DNA of 64,000 nucleotides from Astrothelium macrocarpum. Lineage: Eukaryota; Ascomycota; Dothideomycetes; Trypetheliales; Trypetheliaceae. The stretch covers positions 96,465 to 160,464 of the forward strand of contig JAGEMR010000068.1 in assembly GCA_021030915.1 (NCBI GenBank), read 5' to 3'. Below, piece after piece: positions 10,809 through 21,856 of this stretch; the stretch's first letter is position 1, and each line of letters starts with the position of its first letter. The notes under the pieces are model-generated. The model saw nothing but the letters and a program-made list of their open reading frames with translations. It searched no databases and was not told where the DNA came from. The position numbers were made by a program, and so were the translations under genes.

Positions 10809-11869
10809 CTATAGTGACGACGAACCGATGCTATAGGATGGCCAGACATAACGGTGTTGGAATGAGACATTTTCCGCCTGCAACTGACAGATGACGCTTT
10901 GAGCGGTGTACGTTCCAGAAACAAAGGCATCCATCATAGACTTTAGACCGTATATGACGTCCCCAGCAGCGAAACAACCGCGCGTGCTCGTCTCGTTGGA
11001 CACACTAACTTGAAGAGCCTCTCCTGTGATTGCTTCCTGGAGCTCGAGCCTCTCTGCAAAGGGTAAGGCCAACCTGATCTGTGGATAGTACATCAAAAAT
11101 CCTTCGACCACGTAGTTGTCATCCCAAAAATCTAGAATTACTTCTGCCCGACTTATGCCTCTGACAAGCCTGCGAATGGGCCTAGGGTCCACTTTGATAC
11201 CTACATTCAGCGCCATCGGCATGAATTTTTCGGTAACAGAGCTAGAGCCGTCGGTGTAGATTGTTATCTCCTTCGCATATTGGAGCACATGTCTTATGAT
11301 GCCAACACTAAGGGGCGTCAAACGGGCCAATTCGCCGACGGCAATGACACCCGCAGATCTGGAGTCACGATTTTCGTAGCCATGGTGGAAAACATTCGGG
11401 AAGCTAAGGTAGAGTCATGTCAGGCTATCTCTGCCATGTAGAACTAAGGCAAGAGGATTGCTTACATCCCGTTCGCCCAACAGTCGCCGAATCCCTTAAT
11501 GTTCGGATACACGACCTTGACGCCCGTAGCAATAATAATTTTTTTGCTTGTCCAGTAGTTCCGCGCGGCATCAAGAAGTAGAAAGTGCCCATCACGATTC
11601 CGTACAATAAAGTTGACCGCGCAATTGACATAAGTAACGTTGTTGTACTCTGAGCAGATCGCTCTCGGAGCTTCGTCTCGATATTTCGCTGCATTCAGGT
11701 CGTCAAACGAGGGTAACACGTGCAAAAGACAAGGTTCGGCATTCCGGTATTCCTTTTCGTCGAATAGCACTATTGTGTAAAGGGCTCGGGCCAGTGTAAC
11801 AGCAGCAGCGAGACCGGACGGCCCTCCGCCAACGATACAGACGTCGATCAAATGATTGTTCCACATCAT
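10809..11869 (-). CDS. Thioredoxin-reductase-like FAD/NAD(P) oxidoreductase lacking the CxxC pair
   Basis: Exons 11869..11466 and 11403..10809 (intron 62 bp, GTAAGC...CCTTAG) give 332 residues, the usual length of the GliT/TrxR-like group. The FAD-binding motif is DVCIVGGGPSGLAAAVTLARA. The second dinucleotide-binding segment (GVIAVGELARLTPLS) is degenerate, and the C-terminal FAD contact is RGCFAAGDVIYGLK. In dithiol members the active site reads C-x-x-C-HGYE. Here the matching stretch is FPNVFHHGYENRD, so both cysteines are gone. The protein therefore cannot run the classic dithiol relay and probably does other flavin chemistry, as do other cysteine-free fungal homologues in secondary metabolism. 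No other biosynthetic gene is adjacent. Confidence 0.85.
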
Positions 11870-13462
11870 ACTCTTAGAAATATTCTCGTGGAGGTTGTAT
11901 AGAGGTCTTTGATGGAATCATGCTCTGACATACTGGTTATAGTGGGAGGTGCAAACCATGGAAGGTACATGTATTGCTACAACTATTTTCGATAGGAATC
12001 GAGGTCTACATACCTTGGACATTCCATTTTACTCAATGATCGCAGTTTCTCTACGTGTACAAGTACCTTGATTTGGCAATCGCCACAAGTCTTGTATCGC
12101 TGAGAGCGACATGAGGGATTTCAATGGTTCCTTTATGATTCTGGAACGACAGGCCGCAGTGACGATAATAGCCCTTAGCAGCAACAAACATCCTTTCAAA
12201 TCACTCTCCCGCCGACAGCACTCTCATCCTATCTGTCTTCTCATCTCAAGTTGGAATCTGGTATCATCGTGTCTTCTAAAGATGGCGCATTTTGCACGTG
12301 ACTACTCAACAGAGAGACTGCAGCAGCATGAGCGACCATAGGGCATACATCAACAAAGCCTTGCCCCATTAGCTATTGATATGATAACGGATATACTGTA
12401 AATATTACCCCGATTTGCATTGTTGCGATGGTAAGCGCAGTGACTGTGTGAACTGCAAGCAAGAGTGGGCTGATTTAGCTGGCCAAGAAGCACGAGACCA
12501 AGTCGGATGGTAAGGATCAGTAGTCAAGAATTTTGACAATGCCGCCGACTCGGTTCTGGTCTCGACATAAAACGGCATATCATCTATTACGCAAAAAGGT
12601 TGAAGATAAGATTAATACTTCAGTACATTAAAGATGAGGCGTCGTTGTTCTTGCATGAATTCCCGATTAGACATGGCTCGTGCTTCGTCTCAGATTCTTT
12701 ATGGCAGGCCACGATCTTAGCGAAGTGGTCTGCATGAATGCATGATGGTTCACATCGTTCACACGCATGTGCGCAGCCATCTTTCAAGGTTCATGCTTGC
12801 TTATGGGCTCGAACGATTTTCGGGGAACACCTTGTAGTTCGCAGCGGTTCGAGACCGTCATCATACCGTGCTCACGACGATACCGGTTACAGCATTACGA
12901 GGGCATGCATGTTGGCCACGAGACAATGTGGCGAACCTTATCGCAATTATAGTAGTAGTACAATAAAAATTTCATTTCATTGCGGACATTGAGAGATATG
13001 GTAGATAAAAAGGTCCAGTTAGATTGGCTTGTGGTGCCCAGACAATAGAAAAGCTCGTAGATGAGAGAGGAAATTGGACTTTGATATGTTGAAAACCCCC
13101 AAAATTGCAATAGAAGCAATTAGCTGAGCAAAGCAATTCACGTTTCCCTCCACTTCTACCAAGGATCCTTTTCCACCAATCCGCAAACCCAAAAAATTCG
13201 CGCACTGCGAGCGGGAGCAAGTAGGCCTTTAAGCAGGCGTAAATGCTTATAGACGCCCATGCGCCAACTCACATCTGTGCGTAAGTGATAATAATAATCC
13301 ATTAAGGAGAGTCATGAAGGCAATCCGAAAACAGCGCAACTATTCACAAGGAACGAAATTTGTAAAAGACCCATTGAAAGTCTGCACCCTCAAAAGATTG
13401 GAATAGAGAACCTGCTCTGGGTAGTAGCAGCGGTTGAAAAGAATGTCAGCAGTTGAATCTGC
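11870..13462. other. Long intergenic region, no gene supported
   Basis: Frames at 12111-12341, 12738-12992 and 12972-13220 are short, overlap on both strands and show no domain or splice-supported extension. The left part presumably holds the flavoprotein promoter, the right part the 3' UTR of the next gene. Confidence 0.45.
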
Positions 13463-14332
13463 TCAGATCCACGTAGACTCCACGATGGCGATTTGCTCCT
13501 CGAATCGGAAGGAGTAAAGGCCGGAAATTTCAAGCACGTAGTCGCTCGCATCGAATCGGCTGAGGCCATTACTTTGCATGAACGTATAGTCCTCGTCTAC
13601 CTCAATATTCCTCACGGCACCATTGAATTCCTCGGCAACTTCCATCAGTTGGTCGAGTTCTTTGCCAAAAGGATGGTTCGGCTCAACGCTACCACGCGCG
13701 AAAACTTCCGCTGTAGATGGACGTGGGCTCTCTCTGGAGTTGCGGAAGTTTGGCACAGAGCCGTGGTGGTTAAGCGACCGTTTCCGGGCCATATCCTGAT
13801 GAGCGCGTTTGCTATGCGATGGTGCGCGTGAAGGGACCGAAGGCACGCTGTCGATAGATCGCGTCTTACTGTGGGCAGCCTTCAATTTCAGCGAAGATGT
13901 TGACTGCGATCGCGAAATAGTCTTGGGAGCCTGGAAATATGTGGAGAGATGATTATTCATGGGCGATGGTGGACCAGAGTCCGTCACAGATGAAGCATCA
14001 GTCATGGTATCCGGAGAAGTGTTTCCGCTCTCTGAATCTTGTATCGAACGATGTGAAGAGGCAGCTGATGAAGTCGAAGCAGCGCGAGAACTTGAAGTCG
14101 ACGATGTGGGGATATGGCGAATACGCTGAGTTCCCTCAATATCGGGGGCGTTGTATGACAGCATGTTCGTCGTTGACAGTAGCGCAACTGGGCCGGATAT
14201 TTGATTGGCTTTGAGAGGTCCTTTGCCTGGGGTTCGAGTGCTAAATGCTCTGGTCATATTTGACGTGTTTGTTGGCTCTGGGATTTCCGGACGCTTGGCC
14301 CGACGGGTCGTAAAGGCGCGAGCGATGGACAT
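13463..14332 (-). CDS. Conserved ascomycete protein of unknown function (MSIARAFTTRR type)
   Basis: The ATG at 14332 gives 289 residues starting MSIARAFTTRRAKRPE. An in-frame ATG at 14446 would add 38 residues, but the inner one fits the start I recall for such fungal proteins. The N-terminus is basic with RAFTTRR and RAFSTRTPGKGPLK repeats. The middle (about 75-200) is low-complexity Ser/Thr/Pro and likely disordered. The C-terminal part, with HPFGKELDQLMEVAEEF and EDYTFMQSNGLSRF, is acidic and probably the conserved interaction region. No catalytic motif or membrane segment. Function unknown. Confidence 0.7.
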   Translation of the reverse strand: MSIARAFTTRRAKRPEIPEPTNTSNMTRAFSTRTPGKGPLKANQISGPVALLSTTNMLSYNAPDIEGTQRIRHIPTSSTSSSRAASTSSAASSHRSIQDSESGNTSPDTMTDASSVTDSGPPSPMNNHLSTYFQAPKTISRSQSTSSLKLKAAHSKTRSIDSVPSVPSRAPSHSKRAHQDMARKRSLNHHGSVPNFRNSRESPRPSTAEVFARGSVEPNHPFGKELDQLMEVAEEFNGAVRNIEVDEDYTFMQSNGLSRFDASDYVLEISGLYSFRFEEQIAIVESTWI

Positions 14333-16362
14333 TTTCGAATGCAAGTACGACTTGTGTTGGGTTATACGTATCGACGATTTGACAACCAGGAAGTTCGTTC
14401 GAAGGCGTAAGAGATGACTTGTCACGGCCCACAGTGGGGACCACAATTAATATTCTCTTTGATTTATTCGTTAATGTGAATGTAGGTGATAAATTGATTC
14501 TTTGATGAGCTTAGCCCGATCCGGTGTGAAACAGTGGAAGTCCACGGATGATCCTTTATCACGTTCGCTTTGTCGCTAAATCAGGCGTACTTAGGGACGC
14601 ACCAACCAGTGGACCTGTGACCGGACCAGGTGAATAGCGTTGTCACGGATCAAACGGATCTGAGTTTGCTGGATTTCTTTTTTTTCGTAGGAGCTGACTG
14701 GCAGCGATAGCACAGAGGGCGCGATGAGAAAAAGAAAGACAAGAAGTGAATACCCAGACACGGTCTCGAGATAGTAATAGAAAGGGGCCAAAGTGGATTT
14801 TTTTTGGCAAGGAATGTAGGTGAGACCGGCCGATGGTAAGGAGTGAATGGAGCACCTTGCACAGCAGACGAACGGTGCGAATGAATTTGATGAGCGTTGC
14901 TCTTGTGACAAACGAAGGGATGGAGCAGCGTCCAGCGGTAATATGGAAAGATGGCAGAGAAGGATGAAGGGATCGCGAGGGGACAAAGTGATGAGAGGGG
15001 GCGCCAAAAGCGTTTGGTTCCTGGCTTTACATGGCCCGAGCTCTGGATATGGGGTGTGATAATGCGGAAAAAAGAGGACGAAAAGCATGTGATTGGCCCT
15101 TGCATTCGAGGCTACGGCTGGAAGGATGCTGACTGGCTCCAAAGACTTGTCCGTTCTGCCACGCCTGACTCGAGTTGTTCGCCTAGGCTCCACCCAAGGC
15201 CACCACGCTTTTCTACTTGCAGTTTCGGTAGGCTGCACTGAAACCACTCAGGAGGTAACGGAGAGTTCCGATAGGTGTACCTTGATCCATCCCGGCTGAC
15301 CATCTGCAGGCCGACGTGGTCGGGCCAGTTTCACACAAAGCAACCCATTCAAATCACGATTGATTGAGCCCATCAGTTCGAAACATGATCTCTCGCTAAC
15401 ATGTGGTGTTTTGTTTGCGCCGAGAAGAGCAAGTGTTCTTCTTTTGAGGCATTAATGACGCAAAGCCCGTTCCCTTGCTTTACGTCGGTCGCAATGATGT
15501 CTTCTGATCTCGACCATCGTGCTCATCTACAACACATTTTTCTATCATCAGCAAGGCCAACATTCCGGTCTGACTTGTGGGAGCTCTAGGTTTGTCTGTC
15601 CCCTGGATTCGTGTTGGTCACCATCCTTCTTGGCATGCATAATTCAGACTCTGCTAAGCTTGCGGCATGCACCACTCGGCCCTTTATTAAGCACTCTTCC
15701 ATTCATACTGAATCAAATGTCGCCTCACACTTCTTTGGGAATCAACATCTAGGCAAAGCGTTGCTTGCACGTGTATCTCTATGTGGCTTGGCATTGCATG
15801 AATTGACTTTGACCGCGTCTCACAGTGTGTTCCTCTGAATCACTCTCGGTAAGGACCGGTCTCGTCTCGATGCCACCATCAAAGCTTTTCTTACTGACTA
15901 AGCGCTGCGTTGAACCATGGGTGTGAACTGCATCATTCTTAGCATTTCGCAACGTCTTAGATATGCTTTCTTTCCTAAACATTGCACACTAATCTGGGTA
16001 TCGCTCCGATGAAAATCAAACACAAATAACTGCCTAATCGGCGTCTTCTCATGCTTTTGCATGTGTTGCATCCAATGTCGCATCCTCCCCATGCTTATCT
16101 TTTTTCAAATGCTTTTGCAATGACCTGTTTGGAACACATACAGCGACGTCTCTGCAGTCCCCTGAATTCTGTAACATTCGATGAGTTACTAGGTTACTAT
16201 CAACGCCGAATGTAAAAGTAGTTAACCATATCCCAGTGCTCTAATGCATAAAGTCAAATCTATCATAGGGGTGCCTGTTCTGATACGCATTTCGGGCTTT
16301 GTCCGGACAGCTGCATATCTGCGACGGTGTGTGATCAAGAAGTCACCCTCGTTATCGCGAGC
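14333..16362. other. Long intergenic region with pyrimidine-rich leader
   Basis: The minus strand of 14640-15100 is rich in C/T runs, as expected of a fungal promoter and 5' leader for the gene starting at 14332. The overlapping frames there (14591-15247 and others) read as low-complexity translations of those runs. From 15300 to 16362 nothing is recognised apart from the 3' flank of PWP1. Confidence 0.5.
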
Positions 16363-18031
16363 TCATTCATCCATGGCTTCACCTTGCTCCGCCTCGTTCG
16401 CCTCGTCTTCCTCGTCTTCTGAATCATCGCCACTTTCATCGAGCGCAATCATACGCTCCGTGACAACATCGATTGCACCATTTGGTGCAATACGACTGCC
16501 GAAAATCTTTCGCACAGCAGCATTTGTTGATGTATCCCAAATCTGAACCGAGTTCTTGCTTCCTGCAACAGCAAGCCGGAAGCCGACATTCGGGTCCGGT
16601 GCAAACTGTGTAGAGAACACTTTGCCGACGCCAAGGTCCCGAAATACAACCATACTCGGTCCGGAAGCTTCCACGTTCCAAAGCTTGACGGTCTTGTCAT
16701 TTGAGCCGGTCACCAAGAACCCAGGAATGATTGGGTTGACATCAAACGAGCTAACAGACTCGTCGTGAGCTTGCAGCTTCCATATCGATTTCACCTGCTT
16801 AGGATCTGTCTCAATCCGACGTTTATCGAATAGTTGCACGACCCCATCATCAGTACAGACATAGAACATGTTCGGATCATGAGGATCGAACTGAACCTTC
16901 TCCACATCTGATTTGAAACCGCATCGAATGGGTTTCTCATTAGGAGCACGAGCATCAGCAATGACAACATTCTTGTCGTAGCCACCGGTAAGGAAAACAG
17001 AATCTGCATTTGTACCAGGGTTCCATGCCACAGAGGAGACTTTGCCTTCGTGAAAGTCATACGAGTGTGCGCATTCCATTCTATTCAGGTCCCAAAGTTT
17101 GACAGTCGTATCTGCAGATGCCGAGATGAGGAGATTTCGATGTTGACGATTAGATGCAAGGGAAAGAACTGCGTCGACATGAAATTTGTCGTTGGGATAA
17201 TTCTTGCGAAACTTTTTCTTCTTCTTTCTTTCCCTATTGAAAGCTGTTGGGCCAAGAATGCCGTGCGGATACATGCAATCCACGGTGTCGATATCCCAGA
17301 GCTCAATATCCGGCTGCATCATTCCGATTGCAGCAATGTTCTCCGCTGGATTTTGTCCTGTCCGTAATTTTATGCTGCTATCGTACCCCGGAGGCAAGCT
17401 CACCCATTCTACTACAAGGGGTATTGCGGGGAGCATGATATCGTGGTGAATGTACAGGTTGTCGGCTTCATCTTCATATACGTAGACTTCGAGATGAGCA
17501 ACCTCATCCTCTACTCTACCAGCTAAGATCAGGTTGTCTGTTTGAAGTATCTCTAGTTCCTCTCGTTCATTATCCGATTCTTCGTGCTCTTGGATTGTAA
17601 TGTAAGGATCCTCTGCATTCGATTCGTGATAAACAAGTGATCGAACATTTCCGAGCATGTTTAACGGTTCGCCTGTCCGGTCCCGGCCATCGTCGTCGTC
17701 GTAATGCTCCAAGTCGTATTCTGCGAGGTCGTCATCATCCTTTCTGAACAAATCCAAAATTAGCATATCATAAAAGAGACGAAGCGTCACACTCTAACCT
17801 TTTCGACTTATTCTTGAAATCCTTGGGGACTCTGACTCCACCTTCTAATTCCTCACCACCTTCATCGTTGGAGCTCTTTTGAGCCTCTGTTAGGTCATCT
17901 TTTGCATCATCGAGTTGTAACCGTGCAAGCTTTGATATTCGATTGAATTCGTCTTCGTCGAAGGTGTACTTTATGGGGTAACGTGCAGCGAAACCTTGAC
18001 GAACCCATGTTGTCGCAGTGATCATAGACAT
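16363..18031 (-). CDS. PWP1: PWP1 WD40-repeat ribosome-biogenesis protein
   Basis: Exons 18031..17799 and 17743..16363 (55-bp intron, GTTAGA...TTTGTTCAG) give 537 residues. It starts MSMITATTWVRQGFAARYP, which matches the conserved PWP1 N-terminus; a second ATG lies two codons in. An acidic linker is followed by WD repeats such as ISASADTTVKLWDL, FLTGGYDKNVVIADARAP, VTGSNDKTVKLWNV and VAGSKNSVQIWD. The extreme C-terminus is highly acidic (DDSEDEEDEANEAEQGE). PWP1 acts in the nucleus and nucleolus in rRNA processing and large-subunit assembly. It is transcribed away from PRP16, sharing a 212-bp divergent promoter. Confidence 0.95.
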
Positions 18032-18243
18032 TTCGGAGAGATGTAGCCAGATCAGCTTCGCGACTCCGCGATTGCGCAAATGCCGAAAGACTATGTGTGG
18101 GTTGGATTCGACATTCAAATCCGAAGCAGTAACAACGTGGGGCAAGTCTAGAAATTTTTGGACACCAGCCACCTCCGCCGCCACCTTCAGAAGCCGCAGT
18201 CGACCATTCTAACGCCGCTCCTACGTTCTTTACAAATTTCGCC
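18032..18243. promoter_or_regulatory. Shared divergent promoter of PWP1 and PRP16
   Basis: Only 212 bp separate the two start codons, so both essential RNA-processing genes must be driven from this segment. An antisense frame crosses it, but it lacks a start that would extend either protein meaningfully. No specific factor site was recognised. Confidence 0.6.
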
Positions 18244-21231
18244 ATGAATGATCATACCAACGGCCGGGATAGCCCCAAACGTCGAAAATTAGATAATGAT
18301 GATGTGGAGCAACAACCACAATTTTCCATTCGTTCGCGGGGAAAGTCGCGTACACAGCAACTCCGCCAGTCTTCGTCGGCTCCCCGACATGCGCAGAATT
18401 CCAAAGCAACTCCTACAAATCGGCAACCCACGTTTAACAGCTCAGAGATTGATGTTTTCGATGAAGAGGATGCGGCAGCTCTAGATCGTGACTGGTATGG
18501 GGGCGAAGAAAATGGACATGTGCTAGGAGATGACTCGCACAACCCCTTCGGTGGTACCGAAAATAGCTGGTTAGATGCACAGCGCGAAGCAGCACTTGCA
18601 GAAAAGAAGAAGAATAGAGGAGTTCTAAACCACCGGCAAGCTCAAAAGCAAAAGGACAATGATGCGTGGGAGACGAATCGAATGCTTACAAGCGGCGTAG
18701 CGCAATGGAGGGACTATGCAGGCGAAAATGACTTTGCTGAAGATGACGAGGGCACTCGAGTGCACATATTAGTACACGACCTCAAACCGCCATTCCTGGA
18801 TGGCAGGACTGTGTTTACCAAGCAACTGGATCCAGTCCCTGCCGTGAGAGATCCCCAGAGCGATATGGCCGTATTCTCGCGCAAAGGGAGCAGAGTAGTC
18901 AAGGAAAAACGTCAACAAAAGGAGCGACAAAAACAAGCTCAGGAAGCTACAAGTGCGAAGGGAACAACACTCGGAAACATCATTGGAGCAAATGAAGACG
19001 ACACAGATGCTGCTGGCCCCGCACCGGAGGGCGACCAGCAGAGCAAAGGAAATAAGTTCTCGGATCATGTACAAAAGAAGGCCCAAGGGCAGAGCGCATT
19101 TTCTCGGAGCAAGACTTTGCGAGAGCAAAGAGAGTACCTCCCCGCTTTTGCTGTCAGGGAAGAGCTGATGAAGGTGATTCGAGAGAATCAGGTCATTATT
19201 GTGGTAGGTCAGACGGGGTCAGGCAAAACGACGCAATTGACGCAGTTTCTCTACGAGGAAGGCTACGCAGAGCAAGGCTTAATTGGCTGTACCCAACCAC
19301 GAAGAGTAGCAGCAATGAGTGTGGCAAGACGTGTCAGTGAAGAGATGGAGGTAAAACTGGGAGGTCTGGTTGGATATGCAATTCGATTTGAAGACTGCAC
19401 GAGCTCCGAGACGAAAATCAAGTACATGACAGATGGCGTTCTGCTACGAGAAACATTAAGTGAGAAAGATTTGGACAGATATTCTTGTATTATAATGGAC
19501 GAAGCCCATGAGAGGGCACTCAACACAGATGTGCTTATGGGCCTGATCAAGAAAGTTCTCGCAAGACGAAGAGACTTGAAACTGATTGTGACATCAGCGA
19601 CCATGAATGCCGAGCGATTCTCAAAATTCTATGGAGGTGCGCCAGAATTCTTTATCCCCGGACGAACATTCCCAGTCGACATACAGTACTCAAGGTCTCC
19701 GTGTGACGATTATGTGGAGAGCGCAGTCAAGCAAGTGCTTGCAATCCACGTCTCGCAAGGCCCAGGCGATATCCTGGTGTTCATGACTGGACAAGAAGAT
19801 ATTGACATTACATGCGATCTAATCCACGAGAGATTACAATGGCTTAATGATCCTGCTCCCATGAGTGTTCTTCCCATTTACAGCCAAATGCCTGCAGACC
19901 TTCAATCTCGAATTTTTGACCAAGCACCACCTGGTGTCCGCAAAGTCGTTGTTGCCACCAACATCGCGGAAACCAGTTTGACTGTAGACGGCATCATGTA
20001 CGTCGTCGATTGTGGTTTCTCGAAGCTCAAAGTATACAACCCCAAAATGGGCATGGATACTTTGCAAATCACGCCAATCTCGCAAGCCAATGCCTCCCAA
20101 CGTGCGGGTCGTGCTGGACGAACAGGGCCCGGAAAAGCCTTTCATCTCTATACGGAACGAGCATTTCGAGACGAATTTTATATTCAGACAATTCCTGAAA
20201 TCCAACGAACAAATCTCGCTAACACTATACTACTCCTCAAGTCCTTAGGAGTCAAGAATCTACTCGAATTCGACTTTATGGACCCTCCTCCCCAAGACGT
20301 CATCTCCACTTCCCTCTTCGAACTCTGGGCCTTGGGCGCCATCGACAATCTCGGCGAACTCACCAGCCTCGGCCTGCGCATGACGCACTTCCCCATGGAC
20401 CCACCCCTCGCCAAGCTCCTCATCACCAGCGTCGACGAATCCTGCAGCGAAGAAATGCTCACCATCGTCAGCATGCTCAGCGTACCCAGCGTCTTCTACC
20501 GGCCCAAGGAGCGCCAAGAAGAATCCGACGCGGCGCGCGAGAAATTCTTCGTCCCGGAGTCCGACCACCTCACCCTCCTCCACGTCTACAGCCAGTGGAA
20601 GATGCACGGCTACAGCGACGGCTGGTGCGTCAAGCACTTCCTGCACCCCAAGTCGCTGCGCCGTGCCCAGGAGATCCGCGCGCAGCTCGCGGATATCATG
20701 ACAAAGGATCAAATGGCGCTGACCAGCTGCGGCACGGACTGGGATGTCCTGCGCCGCTGTATCTGCGCGGGCTTCTACCATCAGGCGGCGAAGGTCAAGG
20801 GAATTGGCGAGTATATCAATCTCCGTACCAGCGTCACAGTACAGCTACATCCGACGTCGGCGCTGTTTGGGTTGGGATATTTGCCCGACTACGTCGTCTA
20901 TCACGAGTTGATCCTGACGTCGAAGGAGTACATGAGCTGTGTGACGGCGGTGGATCCGCACTGGTTGGCGGATTTGGGTGGTGTGTTTTACTCGATCAAG
21001 GAAAAGGGATACAGTGCGAGAGATAAGCGGGTGACCGAGATGGAGTTTAATCGCAAGGCGGAGCTGGAGGCGCAGATGCGTGAGGATCAAGAGAGGGAGA
21101 AGAGGAGACTGGAGTTGGAGGAGGAGAGCAAGGTAGTGAAGAAGGGCGTTGGGGTGGCGAATGGAGTGAAGGTGGTCAAGCAGGGGGCGGTGAGGAAGCC
21201 TGTATTGGGAAGGAGAGGGAGAGGGTTTTAG
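18244..21231 (+). CDS. PRP16: PRP16/DHX38 DEAH-box spliceosomal RNA helicase
   Basis: A single 995-residue exon. Residues 1-290 are a charged, poorly conserved N-terminus typical of Prp16. Motif I is VVGQTGSGKTTQ, Ia is TQPRRVAAMSVARRV, motif II is DEAHERALNTD, III is SATMNAERF and VI is QRAGRAGRTGPGKAFHLY. The helicase-associated part, FFVPESDHLTLLHVYSQW and WCVKHFLHPKSLRRAQEIR, followed by the OB-fold region, is diagnostic of the Prp2/16/22/43 group, and LHVYSQWKMHGYSDGWC fits Prp16. It remodels the spliceosome after the first catalytic step and proofreads slow substrates. The basic C-terminus (RKPVLGRRGRGF) is short. Base composition shifts to strongly GC-rich codons from about 20280 to 20950. 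Confidence 0.93.
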   Translation: MNDHTNGRDSPKRRKLDNDDVEQQPQFSIRSRGKSRTQQLRQSSSAPRHAQNSKATPTNRQPTFNSSEIDVFDEEDAAALDRDWYGGEENGHVLGDDSHNPFGGTENSWLDAQREAALAEKKKNRGVLNHRQAQKQKDNDAWETNRMLTSGVAQWRDYAGENDFAEDDEGTRVHILVHDLKPPFLDGRTVFTKQLDPVPAVRDPQSDMAVFSRKGSRVVKEKRQQKERQKQAQEATSAKGTTLGNIIGANEDDTDAAGPAPEGDQQSKGNKFSDHVQKKAQGQSAFSRSKTLREQREYLPAFAVREELMKVIRENQVIIVVGQTGSGKTTQLTQFLYEEGYAEQGLIGCTQPRRVAAMSVARRVSEEMEVKLGGLVGYAIRFEDCTSSETKIKYMTDGVLLRETLSEKDLDRYSCIIMDEAHERALNTDVLMGLIKKVLARRRDLKLIVTSATMNAERFSKFYGGAPEFFIPGRTFPVDIQYSRSPCDDYVESAVKQVLAIHVSQGPGDILVFMTGQEDIDITCDLIHERLQWLNDPAPMSVLPIYSQMPADLQSRIFDQAPPGVRKVVVATNIAETSLTVDGIMYVVDCGFSKLKVYNPKMGMDTLQITPISQANASQRAGRAGRTGPGKAFHLYTERAFRDEFYIQTIPEIQRTNLANTILLLKSLGVKNLLEFDFMDPPPQDVISTSLFELWALGAIDNLGELTSLGLRMTHFPMDPPLAKLLITSVDESCSEEMLTIVSMLSVPSVFYRPKERQEESDAAREKFFVPESDHLTLLHVYSQWKMHGYSDGWCVKHFLHPKSLRRAQEIRAQLADIMTKDQMALTSCGTDWDVLRRCICAGFYHQAAKVKGIGEYINLRTSVTVQLHPTSALFGLGYLPDYVVYHELILTSKEYMSCVTAVDPHWLADLGGVFYSIKEKGYSARDKRVTEMEFNRKAELEAQMREDQEREKRRLELEEESKVVKKGVGVANGVKVVKQGAVRKPVLGRRGRGF

Positions 21232-21856
21232 CAGATGTGTTGGGTATAAACTGCATGTAGCATTGACTCGATCCCCACTTGGAGTCGCTCAGTCTAAGCA
21301 GAATGCATAGCGTTCGTAAACACCGGTCGGGACGTCACAAAATGATTTTCTTTGGGGATCTTGAGGTCAGAACTGTTGCTGCAAGCACACTGTACTGATG
21401 GTCGTAATGGCCATCGAAGTTGCTCCAAATTAACTAAATTAGAGCCATGGAAATTTCTATACTCTGTGGTCCCCGAAACGGCTGTTTGTGGCACACAAAA
21501 GATGTCTAGTTGTCTATTTGACCTCGTGGTTCTTGCTGAGCCAGTAATTTAGACATCACCATGATGGCTTGGCTTTTTATGAATCAGCAATCTCCAAAGC
21601 TCTGTATATATTTTTCTTTGATTTATTGACAGTTCTACAATGTAAGGAGCAAATGCAAAAGAAACGTGATAGTGGGATGAAGTTTATGTGACCCTGATAT
21701 CAACATCATGTATCATTGACGAGAGGTGCAAAAGGAAGAATGTACAATGCTTCAACCAATGGATAATGCCCTGATTTCAACCAGCGCCATGCTATTCCAA
21801 CCAGCAAATGCGTGAATGCAGAGATACTCTATGTACAGCATCTGAATAAGAAAGAC
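21232..21856. other. Convergent 3' intergenic region of PRP16 and ERO1
   Basis: The two genes end towards each other. Only short frames occur. The stretch is modestly AT-rich and presumably carries both polyadenylation regions. Confidence 0.5.

Noticed and set aside
14591..15247. Overlapping minus-strand frames of up to 218 codons
   Set aside because: They translate C/T-rich promoter sequence into low-complexity Pro/Ser/Leu runs in two frames at once. No domain or splice support.
20260..20781. 173-codon minus-strand frame inside PRP16
   Set aside because: GC-driven shadow opposite well-conserved helicase sequence.
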